A program made the position numbers and the translations under genes. From an uncultured Phaeodactylibacter sp. (GTDB lineage Bacteria; Bacteroidota; Bacteroidia; Chitinophagales; Saprospiraceae), in contig CAJXXJ010000089.1 of NCBI GenBank assembly GCA_913062745.1, positions 1-9,913 on the forward strand: 9,913 bases of DNA, in the 5' to 3' direction. Below are positions 1 through 5,959 of this stretch, piece after piece (the first letter of the stretch is position 1; each line of letters opens with the position of its first letter). The notes under the pieces are model-generated. The model worked only from the letters and a program-made list of their open reading frames with translations, searched no databases and was not told where the DNA came from.

Positions 1-1
1 A

Positions 2-532
2 GACATCTCTAAACTCGGTATCCGGGTAGGCCTGGGCGTCACCACCGTGCTGATCGGCATCTCCGCCTACCATCTTGTCACCGGCAGCGGAGATTTCTTT
101 TTCCTGAGCAGCAACGAGACGCGGCAGTGGTACGGCTTCCTAATCGGTGCGGGCTTTGCGGGCGTAGTGGGCACCGGTTTCTACCCGCTCATGGGCAACC
201 GCGTGTGGTGCCGCTTCGGCTGCCCGCTCGCAGCTTATCTGGGCATGGTGCAGCGCTTCAAGTCGCGTTTCCGCATCACCACCAACGGCGGGCAGTGCAT
301 CTCCTGCGGCAATTGCTCCACCTACTGCGAAATGGGCATCGATGTGCGCTGGTATGCACAGCGCGGCCAGGATATCATCCGCTCTTCCTGCGTAGGCTGC
401 GGCGTATGCTCGGCGGTATGCCCGCGCGGCGTGCTCCGGCTGGAGAACAGCAGCGCGGATATCGCCACCCGGGGGGAGCAGCTGCGGGTGCTGCAGGTCT
501 CGGAGAAGGATGGGGTACGGCTGGTGCAGTGA
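2..532 (+). CDS. Membrane-bound polyferredoxin, C-terminal part (NapH/NosR/CcoG-like)
   Basis: The reading frame is open from the window edge, so the true start lies upstream; 176 residues are visible. Two hydrophobic segments come first (about residues 5-27 and 45-63). A CxxxCP motif (WCRFGCPL, about residues 69-76) follows, typical of the Fer4_5 region of membrane polyferredoxins. Next are two cluster motifs, CISCGNCSTYC (about 98-108) and CVGCGVCSAVCP (about 129-140), each giving four cysteines for a [4Fe-4S] cluster. The first cluster's last Cys is followed by Glu instead of the usual Pro. Proteins of this type pass electrons between a quinone pool or membrane partner and a soluble or periplasmic enzyme. 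The missing N-terminus prevents choosing between NapH, NosR, CcoG or a larger fusion. The stop is TGA at 530-532, and the gene converges on the nucleoid-protein gene. Confidence 0.8.
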   Translation, partial: DISKLGIRVGLGVTTVLIGISAYHLVTGSGDFFFLSSNETRQWYGFLIGAGFAGVVGTGFYPLMGNRVWCRFGCPLAAYLGMVQRFKSRFRITTNGGQCISCGNCSTYCEMGIDVRWYAQRGQDIIRSSCVGCGVCSAVCPRGVLRLENSSADIATRGEQLRVLQVSEKDGVRLVQ

Positions 533-535
533 GCA

Positions 536-572
536 GGGGGTGAAGTAGAGAGGGGGTGAAGGGGTGAGTGGG
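536..572 (+). repeat. G-rich direct-repeat tract with four G-runs
   Basis: GGGGGTGAAG occurs at 536-545 and again at 552-561, followed directly by GGGGTGAGTG. The G-runs lie at 536-540, 552-556, 561-564 and 570-572, with loops of 11, 4 and 5 nt, so a G-quadruplex on the plus strand is formally possible. The tract starts 4 nt after the polyferredoxin stop, between convergent genes. Its role is unknown. It could be simple-sequence expansion or a 3'-end element. Confidence 0.5.
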
Positions 573-581
573 AGAGTCCTT

Positions 582-614
582 GGCGTGCTGCCTATAGCTG
601 ATGAGCAGTACGCC
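582..614. other. 10-bp intergenic hairpin without T-tract
   Basis: The arms GGCGTGCTGC (582-591) and GCAGTACGCC (605-614) pair over 10 bp with one G-T wobble around a 13-nt loop. Neither side is followed by a T-run, so it is not a classical intrinsic terminator. It lies midway between two convergent genes (stops at 532 and 707), where a transcription-end or 3'-protecting structure is expected. No better terminator was found in this gap. Confidence 0.35.
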
Positions 615-706
615 ACAGGAATCCTCCCAGGCGCGCACTTGAGTAACGGCCTTCTTCACTGCTTTCGACCACAGCACCCATGCACTTGGAAACTCAAAAA
701 ACTGGA

Positions 707-1741
707 TCACCTATCCTCCAGCAAATCCATAATCTGCTCCGCCAGTTCCGGAGAATGGATGATGATATTTTCACCCTCCACCTTAATCTGCCCCTGCTTG
801 AGGTGGCCGCTGTTAAAGTAGAGGTAGATTTTCTCTGCATTTATTTTGTGGTTGTAGAATTGGTTGAGCGTACGCTTGTCAAAGCGGAATTCCTTATCCA
901 GCTCTACCTGATGATCCTGCAGGTACTGCTGCGCCGGGTTCTCATTTTTGTAAAACTCCTGCTCAAACTCCTCAATGTTGATCACTTTCTGCGGGCTACT
1001 GTTGGCGAATTGCAGCACTTTTTCGCGAAAGCGCCCCTCCTCCATCGCCTCGCCCGTCTCCTCATCAACGGGTGCAGGCAGTTCGCTGACCATGTTGAGG
1101 AAAGACTGCGTCAGCTCCCGGCTGCTCTCCGGCCGCTCCAGCCCAATCCACTGTATGAAATACTCCGAAATTTCCTTCTGGCTTTTGGCGTGCTTGATCA
1201 ACTCGACGCAGCGCCCCTGCCCGGCCTGGAATTTACCAACCAGAATACGGCAAGCCATCGCCAGCTTATCGGTATTCAGGTAGGTAACGGTGTTGAGGGC
1301 AAAAGTATCCGCTTCGTCCTCCTTACGGAAAACCAGCCCTTCGGTGTCCCGCACCAGAAAGATGCCCAGTACCCGCTCGTTGGTAGCTTCCTCCGTGTAG
1401 TCTGCGTACACCAGATAGCCGCCCTTTGCGCCAAGCACCCCCTGAAGGGTCAGCTGCAGCGCGCTCATCGTCTCTTTAGTAAAGCCCAGGAAAGCCTCCT
1501 CCGTCAGGCCATTGTCCACCAGCAGCTGAAAGTAGCCGGGAAAGAGGGCATCCTCGGGCGGGCTGAGGTAGCCCTGCAGCGTATCTTCCTTACGGACAAA
1601 AGTATCGTTCAGCTTATCGACCAGCGCCTGTGCACGCTCCTCTACAGGCATAAGGGATTGGCTGAGGAACAGGCGGGCACCGCTCTCGTCGGCAGCTTTC
1701 TGTAATTCGTGGATGGCCAGGTGATGGATGAGGGTCGGCAT
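707..1741 (-). CDS. 37-kDa nucleoid-associated protein (NdpA/YejK family)
   Basis: This 344-residue protein matches the NA37 (YejK/NdpA) family in length and layout; E. coli YejK is of similar size. Recognisable stretches are the N-terminal helix HHLAIHELQKA, the central YLNTDKLAMACRI... segment (about residues 151-165), the FIQWIG motif (about 192-198) and the C-terminal FRFDKRTLNQF...IYLYF region. Family members bind DNA and co-purify with the nucleoid; their exact role is unclear. The start was set at ATG 1739-1741 because homology begins there. The open frame extends upstream to 2008, but that part is antisense to the divergent hydrolase gene and reads as Ser/Ala/Pro-rich filler. The divergent neighbour starts at 1827. 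A -7-like element lies just upstream of the ATG. Confidence 0.9.
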   Translation of the reverse strand: MPTLIHHLAIHELQKAADESGARLFLSQSLMPVEERAQALVDKLNDTFVRKEDTLQGYLSPPEDALFPGYFQLLVDNGLTEEAFLGFTKETMSALQLTLQGVLGAKGGYLVYADYTEEATNERVLGIFLVRDTEGLVFRKEDEADTFALNTVTYLNTDKLAMACRILVGKFQAGQGRCVELIKHAKSQKEISEYFIQWIGLERPESSRELTQSFLNMVSELPAPVDEETGEAMEEGRFREKVLQFANSSPQKVINIEEFEQEFYKNENPAQQYLQDHQVELDKEFRFDKRTLNQFYNHKINAEKIYLYFNSGHLKQGQIKVEGENIIIHSPELAEQIMDLLEDR

Positions 1742-1754
1742 ATCGGCTTTTTTG

Positions 1755-1762
1755 CAAAAGTA
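1755..1762 (-). promoter_or_regulatory. Candidate Bacteroidota -7 element (TACTTTTG)
   Basis: Read on the minus strand, this is TACTTTTG, a full match to the Bacteroidota -7 consensus TAnnTTTG. It lies 13 nt upstream of the nucleoid-protein ATG, so the transcript would have a very short leader. I see no clear TTTG-type -33 element about 19 nt further upstream, so the call is tentative. Confidence 0.4.
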
Positions 1763-1826
1763 ACAAGAATTCCATTCCGATGGCCTACCTCCGGAAAAGC
1801 CGTATCTTCCCCCAAAATCATTCCCT

Positions 1827-2897
1827 GTGAAAGCATTAAAAATAGGTGGCGGGCTGCTCGCACTCGCGGTACTGCTCTTTGTACTCGGCCCCAGGCCGGA
1901 GGCGCCGGCCCTGGAAGTCCGCCTGCCGGCTGTAACCGCACAGCTACAAGCGCTGCAAGACAGCATCAAGCGCGCGGAGGCGGCTATCCCTGAACTTAAG
2001 CCCGGCAACGAGGCGCGTATCGTCTGGGCGGATTCTGTGCCGCGGCGTACCTCCTGGTGCGTGCTTTACCTGCCCGGCTTCACTGCTACCTACATGGAAG
2101 GCGAGCCCATACACCGGGAGTTTGCTGCCCGCTACGGCTGCAATCTCTATGTGCCCCGCTACCGCGACCACGGGCTGGAGGTCAAGGATAAACTGCTGCA
2201 CTACCACCCGGATTCTGTATTGGAAACTGCCGCGCATGCTCTATCCGTAGCCCGGCAGCTGGGCGACAGCGTCTTGGTGATGAGCACCTCTACCGGCGGG
2301 ACGCTTTCTCTGCTGCTGGCGGCGCAGGCTCCCGAAAAAGTGGATGCCATCATGGCCTTTTCACCCAATATCGCCATCAAAGCGGCCAATGCAAAATTGC
2401 TAACCCTGCCCTGGGGGCTGCAGATGGCAAGGCAAATGGTAGGCGGAGCGCACCGCAGCTTCGAAGCGGAAGCGGAGTTCAAAAAATACTGGTACAACCG
2501 CTACCGGCTGGAAGCGCTGGTGCAGCTGCAAAATATGCTGGACCACGGGATGCAGCCCAAGACCTTTGAGGCCATCCGGCAACCCTTCTTTTTGGGGTAT
2601 TACTACAAAAATGAGCAGGAGCAGGATCAGGTCGTTTCCGTACCCGCTATGCTGCATATGTTTGAGCAAATCAGTACGCCGGAAAAGCTAAAGCGTAAAG
2701 TAGCCTTCCCGAATGCCGGCAACCACGCTATTGCTTCCCGGATAACAGCTCAAAACCTGGATGAAGTCCGGCGGGAAATTTTCGATTTTGCGGAAAGCGT
2801 ACTCGGCTGGGCACCGGTATCAGAAGTAGTTGGTCAGGCCCACGACGAGCAGTACGACGAGCGTGCCCACGAACAGCCAAAAGAATACGCCGAATAA
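1827..2897 (+). CDS. Alpha/beta hydrolase with N-terminal membrane anchor and antisense-encoded tail
   Basis: The 356-residue protein opens with a hydrophobic segment (about residues 6-20), suggesting export or anchoring to the envelope. The alpha/beta hydrolase core includes LPGF (82-85, strand and oxyanion-hole region) and a nucleophile elbow STSTGG (153-158), with Ser155 as the likely nucleophile. The usual first Gly of GxSxG is Ser here. Asp267 (DQVVS) and His300 (AGNH) are plausible triad partners. This suggests an esterase, lipase or thioesterase; the substrate is unknown. The start is GTG 1827-1829, chosen because the signal segment begins directly after it. Residues 332-356 are encoded antisense to the 3' end of the neighbouring membrane-protein gene and are rich in Glu, Gln, Asp and His, unlike the rest. 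The native end was probably near residue 328. The sequence TATCTTCC (1803-1810) is a weak -7 candidate. Confidence 0.85.
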   Translation: MKALKIGGGLLALAVLLFVLGPRPEAPALEVRLPAVTAQLQALQDSIKRAEAAIPELKPGNEARIVWADSVPRRTSWCVLYLPGFTATYMEGEPIHREFAARYGCNLYVPRYRDHGLEVKDKLLHYHPDSVLETAAHALSVARQLGDSVLVMSTSTGGTLSLLLAAQAPEKVDAIMAFSPNIAIKAANAKLLTLPWGLQMARQMVGGAHRSFEAEAEFKKYWYNRYRLEALVQLQNMLDHGMQPKTFEAIRQPFFLGYYYKNEQEQDQVVSVPAMLHMFEQISTPEKLKRKVAFPNAGNHAIASRITAQNLDEVRREIFDFAESVLGWAPVSEVVGQAHDEQYDERAHEQPKEYAE

Positions 2898-3230
2898 GGC
2901 AATCGCTGTCGTATCCTTTTTGCTCTCTGCAACAAGGTCTACTTCCCCCTCTTTGGTGCGGTAGGTGGAGGAGTGTTTTTTGGCCTCCCCGGTTGCAGCC
3001 AGCAGCAAGGTAATGACTATACCGATCACCAGTAAATCTAACCAGGCGATGCCATTCCACATTGGCCCTACCGGCGCAATCCACAGGCTGGCCACCCAAA
3101 TAATGAGGCTGAGTACGAGGAAGAGCGCCCAGAAATTATTCCAGGGCCCCTTGTCCTTCGTCAGCCCGGTGATCAGAAGGGCAAGTAAAAATGCGATAGT
3201 CAGTGCATAGAAGAAGGTGTAGAACACCAT
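2820..3230 (-). CDS. Four-helix integral membrane protein, function unknown
   Basis: The 136-residue protein has four predicted membrane helices (about residues 4-22, 31-50, 62-80 and 109-131). A hydrophilic loop of about 28 residues (81-108, Lys/Glu-rich) separates helices three and four. Helix one is followed by a charged turn (TKDKGPWNNFW), and Trp residues flank helices two and three. I do not recognise a family. The start ATG (3228-3230) begins just before the first helix; no strong Shine-Dalgarno sequence is visible, as is common in Bacteroidota. Its last 25 codons and stop overlap the 3' end of the alpha/beta hydrolase gene in exact codon-on-codon antisense register. The small membrane-protein gene upstream is separated from it by a terminator, so it probably has its own promoter within 3231-3350; no convincing element was found there. 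Confidence 0.75.
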   Translation of the reverse strand: MVFYTFFYALTIAFLLALLITGLTKDKGPWNNFWALFLVLSLIIWVASLWIAPVGPMWNGIAWLDLLVIGIVITLLLAATGEAKKHSSTYRTKEGEVDLVAESKKDTTAIALFGVFFWLFVGTLVVLLVVGLTNYF

Positions 3231-3352
3231 AGCTGGATTCGTTTTTTGTTTGTCATTATTTTGTCATAGAACAGCGCGCAATAGCAGGTGTTCGGCAGAA
3301 TCCAGGCTGCCCTACGGCGGGCGCAACTGAGGCGGGCAGCAGGCGCACCAAC

Positions 3353-3399
3353 AAAAAAAGGGCCCGCTCCGGAACACCGAAGTGTTTCCGAGCCAGCCC
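3353..3399 (-). terminator. Intrinsic terminator, UUCG-looped hairpin plus T7
   Basis: On the minus strand an 18-nt arm (3399-3382) pairs with 3377-3360 around a TTCG loop closed by C-G, the stable C(UUCG)G form. The stem has two or three mismatches. Seven Ts (3359-3353) follow directly. It ends transcripts arriving from the small membrane-protein gene, whose stop lies about 90 nt upstream. The plus strand has no T-run, so it acts in one direction. Confidence 0.8.
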
Positions 3400-3488
3400 T
3401 CCAGGCCGGGCCACAGACAGGCAATCGGGCCATGGCCTGTAACCTAATTGGCAATCATCTTTTATCTGAGCAGGCTCAAACGCCGCTC

Positions 3489-3737
3489 TTACAGATTGTA
3501 ATCTTCTTCAAATTCCTTCACACGGTGCCCCATTCCTTGTAAACCTCTTGTGTTAGTCCGGACAGGAGCCCGTTGCGCCGCAGAGTACAGTTCAAACAAC
3601 CAGGCTGCAGCACCGAGGAAGATGAGGTTGCCGATGACACCCAATTCGCCCATAATGAGCAGTGCGAACCAGATGCCGGCTACGGTAAGACCAATTACGG
3701 TAAATGCGATCGGGATGAATTTTGCTGTCCTTTTCAT
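3489..3737 (-). CDS. Small two-helix membrane protein, function unknown
   Basis: The 82-residue protein has two membrane helices (about residues 8-29 and 33-53). A hydrophilic tail follows with a basic stretch (RAPVRTNTRG) and an acidic end (VKEFEEDYNL). No family recognised. The start was set at ATG 3735-3737 because AGGTGG sits about 4 nt upstream of it and a K/R-rich start directly precedes helix one. An ATG at 3756-3758 would add seven residues (MQQKQVA) and is also possible. The frame is open further upstream to 3848, but that part looks like non-coding leader. It appears monocistronic: a minus-strand terminator stands both before it (3847-3879) and after it (3353-3399). Confidence 0.6.
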   Translation of the reverse strand: MKRTAKFIPIAFTVIGLTVAGIWFALLIMGELGVIGNLIFLGAAAWLFELYSAAQRAPVRTNTRGLQGMGHRVKEFEEDYNL

Positions 3738-4077
3738 AGCCACCTGTTTTTGTTGCATCTCTAAGGTGCGTATTCCTGTAGCGTACAGCAATGACTTTGG
3801 CCAGCGTGAGGTATGACCTGTGTCAACCTGCCGGCCCTTAGCAAACAAAAAGCCTCTCGAAAGTTACCTTTCGAGAGGCGGAATTCTCCCAACACTTATA
3901 TAATTACTTCTTGTGTTTCATTGGTCCGGGTTAGAATTGTTGATACAAAGAAACGGCAGCCCGGCAACAGATGAAACTAACAGCAATGTGAAAAACATGT
4001 GTTTTTGGTTATTTTACCCTCTTTCGTCCGTATATTGTTATCAAAGCCAGCCCGCTACACAGATTGATAAACTGTAC
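3738..4077. other. Gene-poor intergenic region, 340 nt
   Basis: This gap between the divergent small membrane-protein gene and the ModC-like gene is visibly AT-richer than its surroundings. It holds a perfect minus-strand terminator hairpin (3847-3879). It also holds a possible 26-codon minus-strand ORF (3998 down to 3918, starting MFFTLLLVSSVAG) just upstream of that terminator. On the plus strand, TATATTGT near 4031 is only a partial -7 match for the ModC-like gene, and TTGACA occurs on the minus strand near 3829 without a good partner. No tRNA or known riboswitch was recognised. Confidence 0.6.
3847..3879 (-). terminator. Perfect 12-bp terminator hairpin on the minus strand
   Basis: The arms GCCTCTCGAAAG (3852-3863) and CTTTCGAGAGGC (3868-3879) are exact inverted repeats with a 4-nt loop, GTAA (GNRA type) on the minus strand. 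Five Ts (3851-3847) then TTT after one G follow on that strand. The plus-strand side has no T-run. No recognised minus-strand gene lies upstream before the plus-strand ModC-like gene, so either it ends an unannotated short transcript, it blocks antisense readthrough, or it is a leader attenuator about 110 nt before the small membrane-protein gene. Confidence 0.75.
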
Positions 4078-4971
4078 ATGATCAAAATCGTCCTTCAAAA
4101 GCACTTGCATACCGCCCGTGGCCAGAAGCCGCTAAAAGTGGACCTGGAGTTTTCCAGGGGAGCCTTCATTGGCCTGACCGGCCCATCGGGAAGCGGCAAG
4201 ACGACCCTGCTGCGGCTAATCGCCGGGCTGATCGCTCCGGAGGAAGGCTACATACGGGTAGGCGGGGAGGTGTGGCTCGATAGCAGCAAAGGCATCAACC
4301 GGCCCGCTCAGGAACGCAATATTGGCCTGGTATTCCAGGATTATGCGCTGTTCCCGAATATGAATGTGCAGCAAAACCTCGAGTTTGCGCTGCCCAAAGG
4401 TGGAGACTCCGCTGTCATCCGGGAACTGATCGAAATCACAGAGCTGCAGGAGCTGGTCAACCGCTACCCCCGGCAGCTCTCCGGCGGGCAGCAGCAGCGC
4501 GTAGCTCTGGCACGGGCGCTTGTACGCAAGCCCAGGCTGCTGCTACTGGATGAGCCCCTCTCCGCTCTCGACCCCAGAATGCGGGCCCGGCTGCAGAATT
4601 ACATCCTCCGCGTACACGAGGCCTACAAGCTGACTACCCTGATCGTGAGCCACGATGCACGCGAAATTTTTAAACTGGCTGACCAGGTATACGCCCTCGA
4701 TGACGGGCAGATGAGCCCATCTCCCTTTCCGGAGCCGGTGCACAATGCCAATCAAAGTGATGGCAGCTTCCGCCTGAAAGGAGAAGTGTTGAGCCTGGAA
4801 GAGGATAGCGACGGGGTTTCCGCCCGTATCCTGGTGGGGAACAATATCCTGAAGTTGCCGGTAGCGCTGAGCGAGCTGCACCGTATGCAGGCCGGAGACA
4901 CCGTATACATCGCACTGGAAGCAGGCCACGCGGCCCTCGTATCCTCCACCGATGATCATTTCTTAACCTAA
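4078..4971 (+). CDS. modC: ModC-like ABC transporter ATP-binding protein (molybdate type)
   Basis: The 297-residue ATPase carries Walker A GPSGSGKT (35-42), Q-loop Gln87, the LSGGQ signature (134-138), Walker B LLLLDEP (154-160, Asp158 and Glu159) and the switch His192. The stretch running from SKGIN to ALFP (70-93), of the form GINxPxxxRxIGxVFQDxxLFP, is characteristic of ModC, the ATPase of molybdate or tungstate importers. A C-terminal domain (about 230-290, ending in a VYIALEAGHAALVSS-type segment) fits the Mop/TOBE ligand-binding fold. The start is ATG 4078-4080, because the conserved domain begins there; the open frame upstream reads as non-coding. No periplasmic binding protein (modA) or permease (modB) is next to it, which is unusual. 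The following gene starts 13 nt after the stop and is probably co-transcribed. Confidence 0.8.
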   Translation: MIKIVLQKHLHTARGQKPLKVDLEFSRGAFIGLTGPSGSGKTTLLRLIAGLIAPEEGYIRVGGEVWLDSSKGINRPAQERNIGLVFQDYALFPNMNVQQNLEFALPKGGDSAVIRELIEITELQELVNRYPRQLSGGQQQRVALARALVRKPRLLLLDEPLSALDPRMRARLQNYILRVHEAYKLTTLIVSHDAREIFKLADQVYALDDGQMSPSPFPEPVHNANQSDGSFRLKGEVLSLEEDSDGVSARILVGNNILKLPVALSELHRMQAGDTVYIALEAGHAALVSSTDDHFLT

Positions 4972-4984
4972 AATCTTATTTGCT

Positions 4985-5959
4985 GTGAGACTAAGTTTTT
5001 TGATGCTATTGCTAACCGCTACCCTGGCGACCTGCCAAACTGCCGATATCAGGGAATCCGAATTGCAGGAACTGGCCGAATTCGGTGATAACCCCGGCCA
5101 GCTTAGGGCGTGGTTCTATCAACCGGAGCAGCCGGAGGCACTCAACGGGCTGGTCGTAGTGCTGCACGGATGCGGGCAAACGGCAGCGGATATAGCGGAA
5201 CAGAGCGGCTGGAACCGGCTGGCAGCGCAACACGGTTTTGCCGTCCTCTACCCGGAGCAGCAGCCGGGCAACAATATGCAAAATTGCTTTAACTGGTTTA
5301 TCCCGGACGACATTCAACGGGGAAGCGGAGAAGCAGCCTCGGTGCAGCATATGGTGCAAACCCTTGCACAAAAACTTGGCCTGGGCCCTGAACAAACCTA
5401 CCTGAGCGGGCTGAGTGCCGGGGGCGCTATGGTAGCGGTGCTGATGGCCAGCTACCCGGAAGCCTATACAGCCGGCGCTATTCACTCCGGTGTGCCCTAC
5501 GGCGCTGCCTCCGACCTGGCTGCCGGCCTGAAAACAATGCAGGGGAATACGGTAAAAAGCCCGGAAGAATGGGGGGCACTCGTAACAGCACAGCATGCAG
5601 ACTACGGCGGCCCTTATCCAAGACTAGCGATTTTCCACGGGCCAGATGACCCGATCGTAAGCCCCATCAATGCCACGGAACTCGTCAAGCAATGGGGCGC
5701 ACTGCTGCAGGCCGACCTGGCACAGCCACAGGAAGAGGCCGGCTTTCAGGATAACGAGCGGGTCACCCGCCTCTCCTACACGGATGCAGCGGGCAACCCT
5801 CTCCTGCTGAAGTACGACATAGACGGGCTCGGCCATGCCTGGGCTGTCGACCCGGGTACCGAAGCACAGCAGGGCGGCACTGTGGCTACCTTCGCTAAAG
5901 ACGTAGACTTCTTCGCTACCTATTGGATGGCACAATTCTTTGGGCTGGCAAATCCGTAA
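4985..5959 (+). CDS. Lipoprotein PHB-depolymerase/feruloyl-esterase-like hydrolase
   Basis: The 324-residue protein starts with a short lipoprotein signal peptide whose lipobox LATC puts the lipidated cysteine at residue 17, so it should be membrane-anchored outside the cytoplasm. The alpha/beta hydrolase fold matches the PHB depolymerase (LpqC/CE1) family: HGCGQ (61-65, oxyanion region), NCFNWF (100-105), the nucleophile elbow GLSAG with Ser144, FHGPDDPIV with Asp222 as acid, and GLGHAW with His284. The family cleaves polyhydroxyalkanoate esters, feruloyl or acetyl esters on polysaccharides, or short acyl esters; the substrate here cannot be read from sequence. The start is GTG 4985-4987, forced by the signal peptide. 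It probably shares a transcript with the ModC-like gene 13 nt upstream. Its last 14 codons overlap the convergent GNAT/nitrilase gene. Confidence 0.88.
   Translation: MRLSFLMLLLTATLATCQTADIRESELQELAEFGDNPGQLRAWFYQPEQPEALNGLVVVLHGCGQTAADIAEQSGWNRLAAQHGFAVLYPEQQPGNNMQNCFNWFIPDDIQRGSGEAASVQHMVQTLAQKLGLGPEQTYLSGLSAGGAMVAVLMASYPEAYTAGAIHSGVPYGAASDLAAGLKTMQGNTVKSPEEWGALVTAQHADYGGPYPRLAIFHGPDDPIVSPINATELVKQWGALLQADLAQPQEEAGFQDNERVTRLSYTDAAGNPLLLKYDIDGLGHAWAVDPGTEAQQGGTVATFAKDVDFFATYWMAQFFGLANP

Larger units (their letters stand above)
375..710 (-). other. Doubtful ORF overlapping the nucleoid-protein stop codon
   Basis: A GTG at 708-710 overlaps the TGA of the upstream nucleoid-protein gene as GTGA, the arrangement of translationally coupled genes. 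The first ~45 residues look protein-like (beginning VIQFFEFPSAWVLWSKAV). The frame then runs through the G-rich repeat tract as Pro/His/Thr-rich sequence and on antisense through the polyferredoxin 3' end, where it reads as low-complexity Pro/Arg/Ala. That second half is almost certainly not a real protein. It may be a short gene that lost its stop, or pure chance. I do not recognise a family. Confidence 0.15.

Noticed and set aside
680..1705. Long plus-strand ORF (341 codons) opposite the nucleoid-protein gene
   Set aside because: It is the antisense shadow of a clear NA37-family gene in a GC-rich region; its Leu/Gln/Arg-rich content shows no recognisable domain.
1742..2008. N-terminal extension of the nucleoid-protein frame
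   Set aside because: It reads as Ser/Ala/Pro-rich filler antisense to the hydrolase gene, and family similarity begins at the ATG at 1739-1741.
3200..3454. Minus-strand ORF (84 codons) across the 3353-3399 terminator
   Set aside because: It reads through a strong terminator hairpin and is Cys/Arg/Ala-rich, with no recognisable feature.
3413..3470. Inverted repeat ACAGGC/GCCTGT with the palindrome GGCCATGGCC and two copies of GGCAATC
   Set aside because: It is short and isolated; without other copies it cannot be told from chance in GC-rich sequence.
3913..4077. N-terminal extension of the ModC-like frame by 55 residues
   Set aside because: The ATP-binding domain begins at the ATG at 4078; the upstream part is Ser/Cys/Tyr-rich with no similarity to ModC proteins and lies in the gap.
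5012..5596. Minus-strand ORF (194 codons) opposite the esterase gene
   Set aside because: The esterase has a signal peptide and a full triad; the opposite frame has no domain-like pattern.
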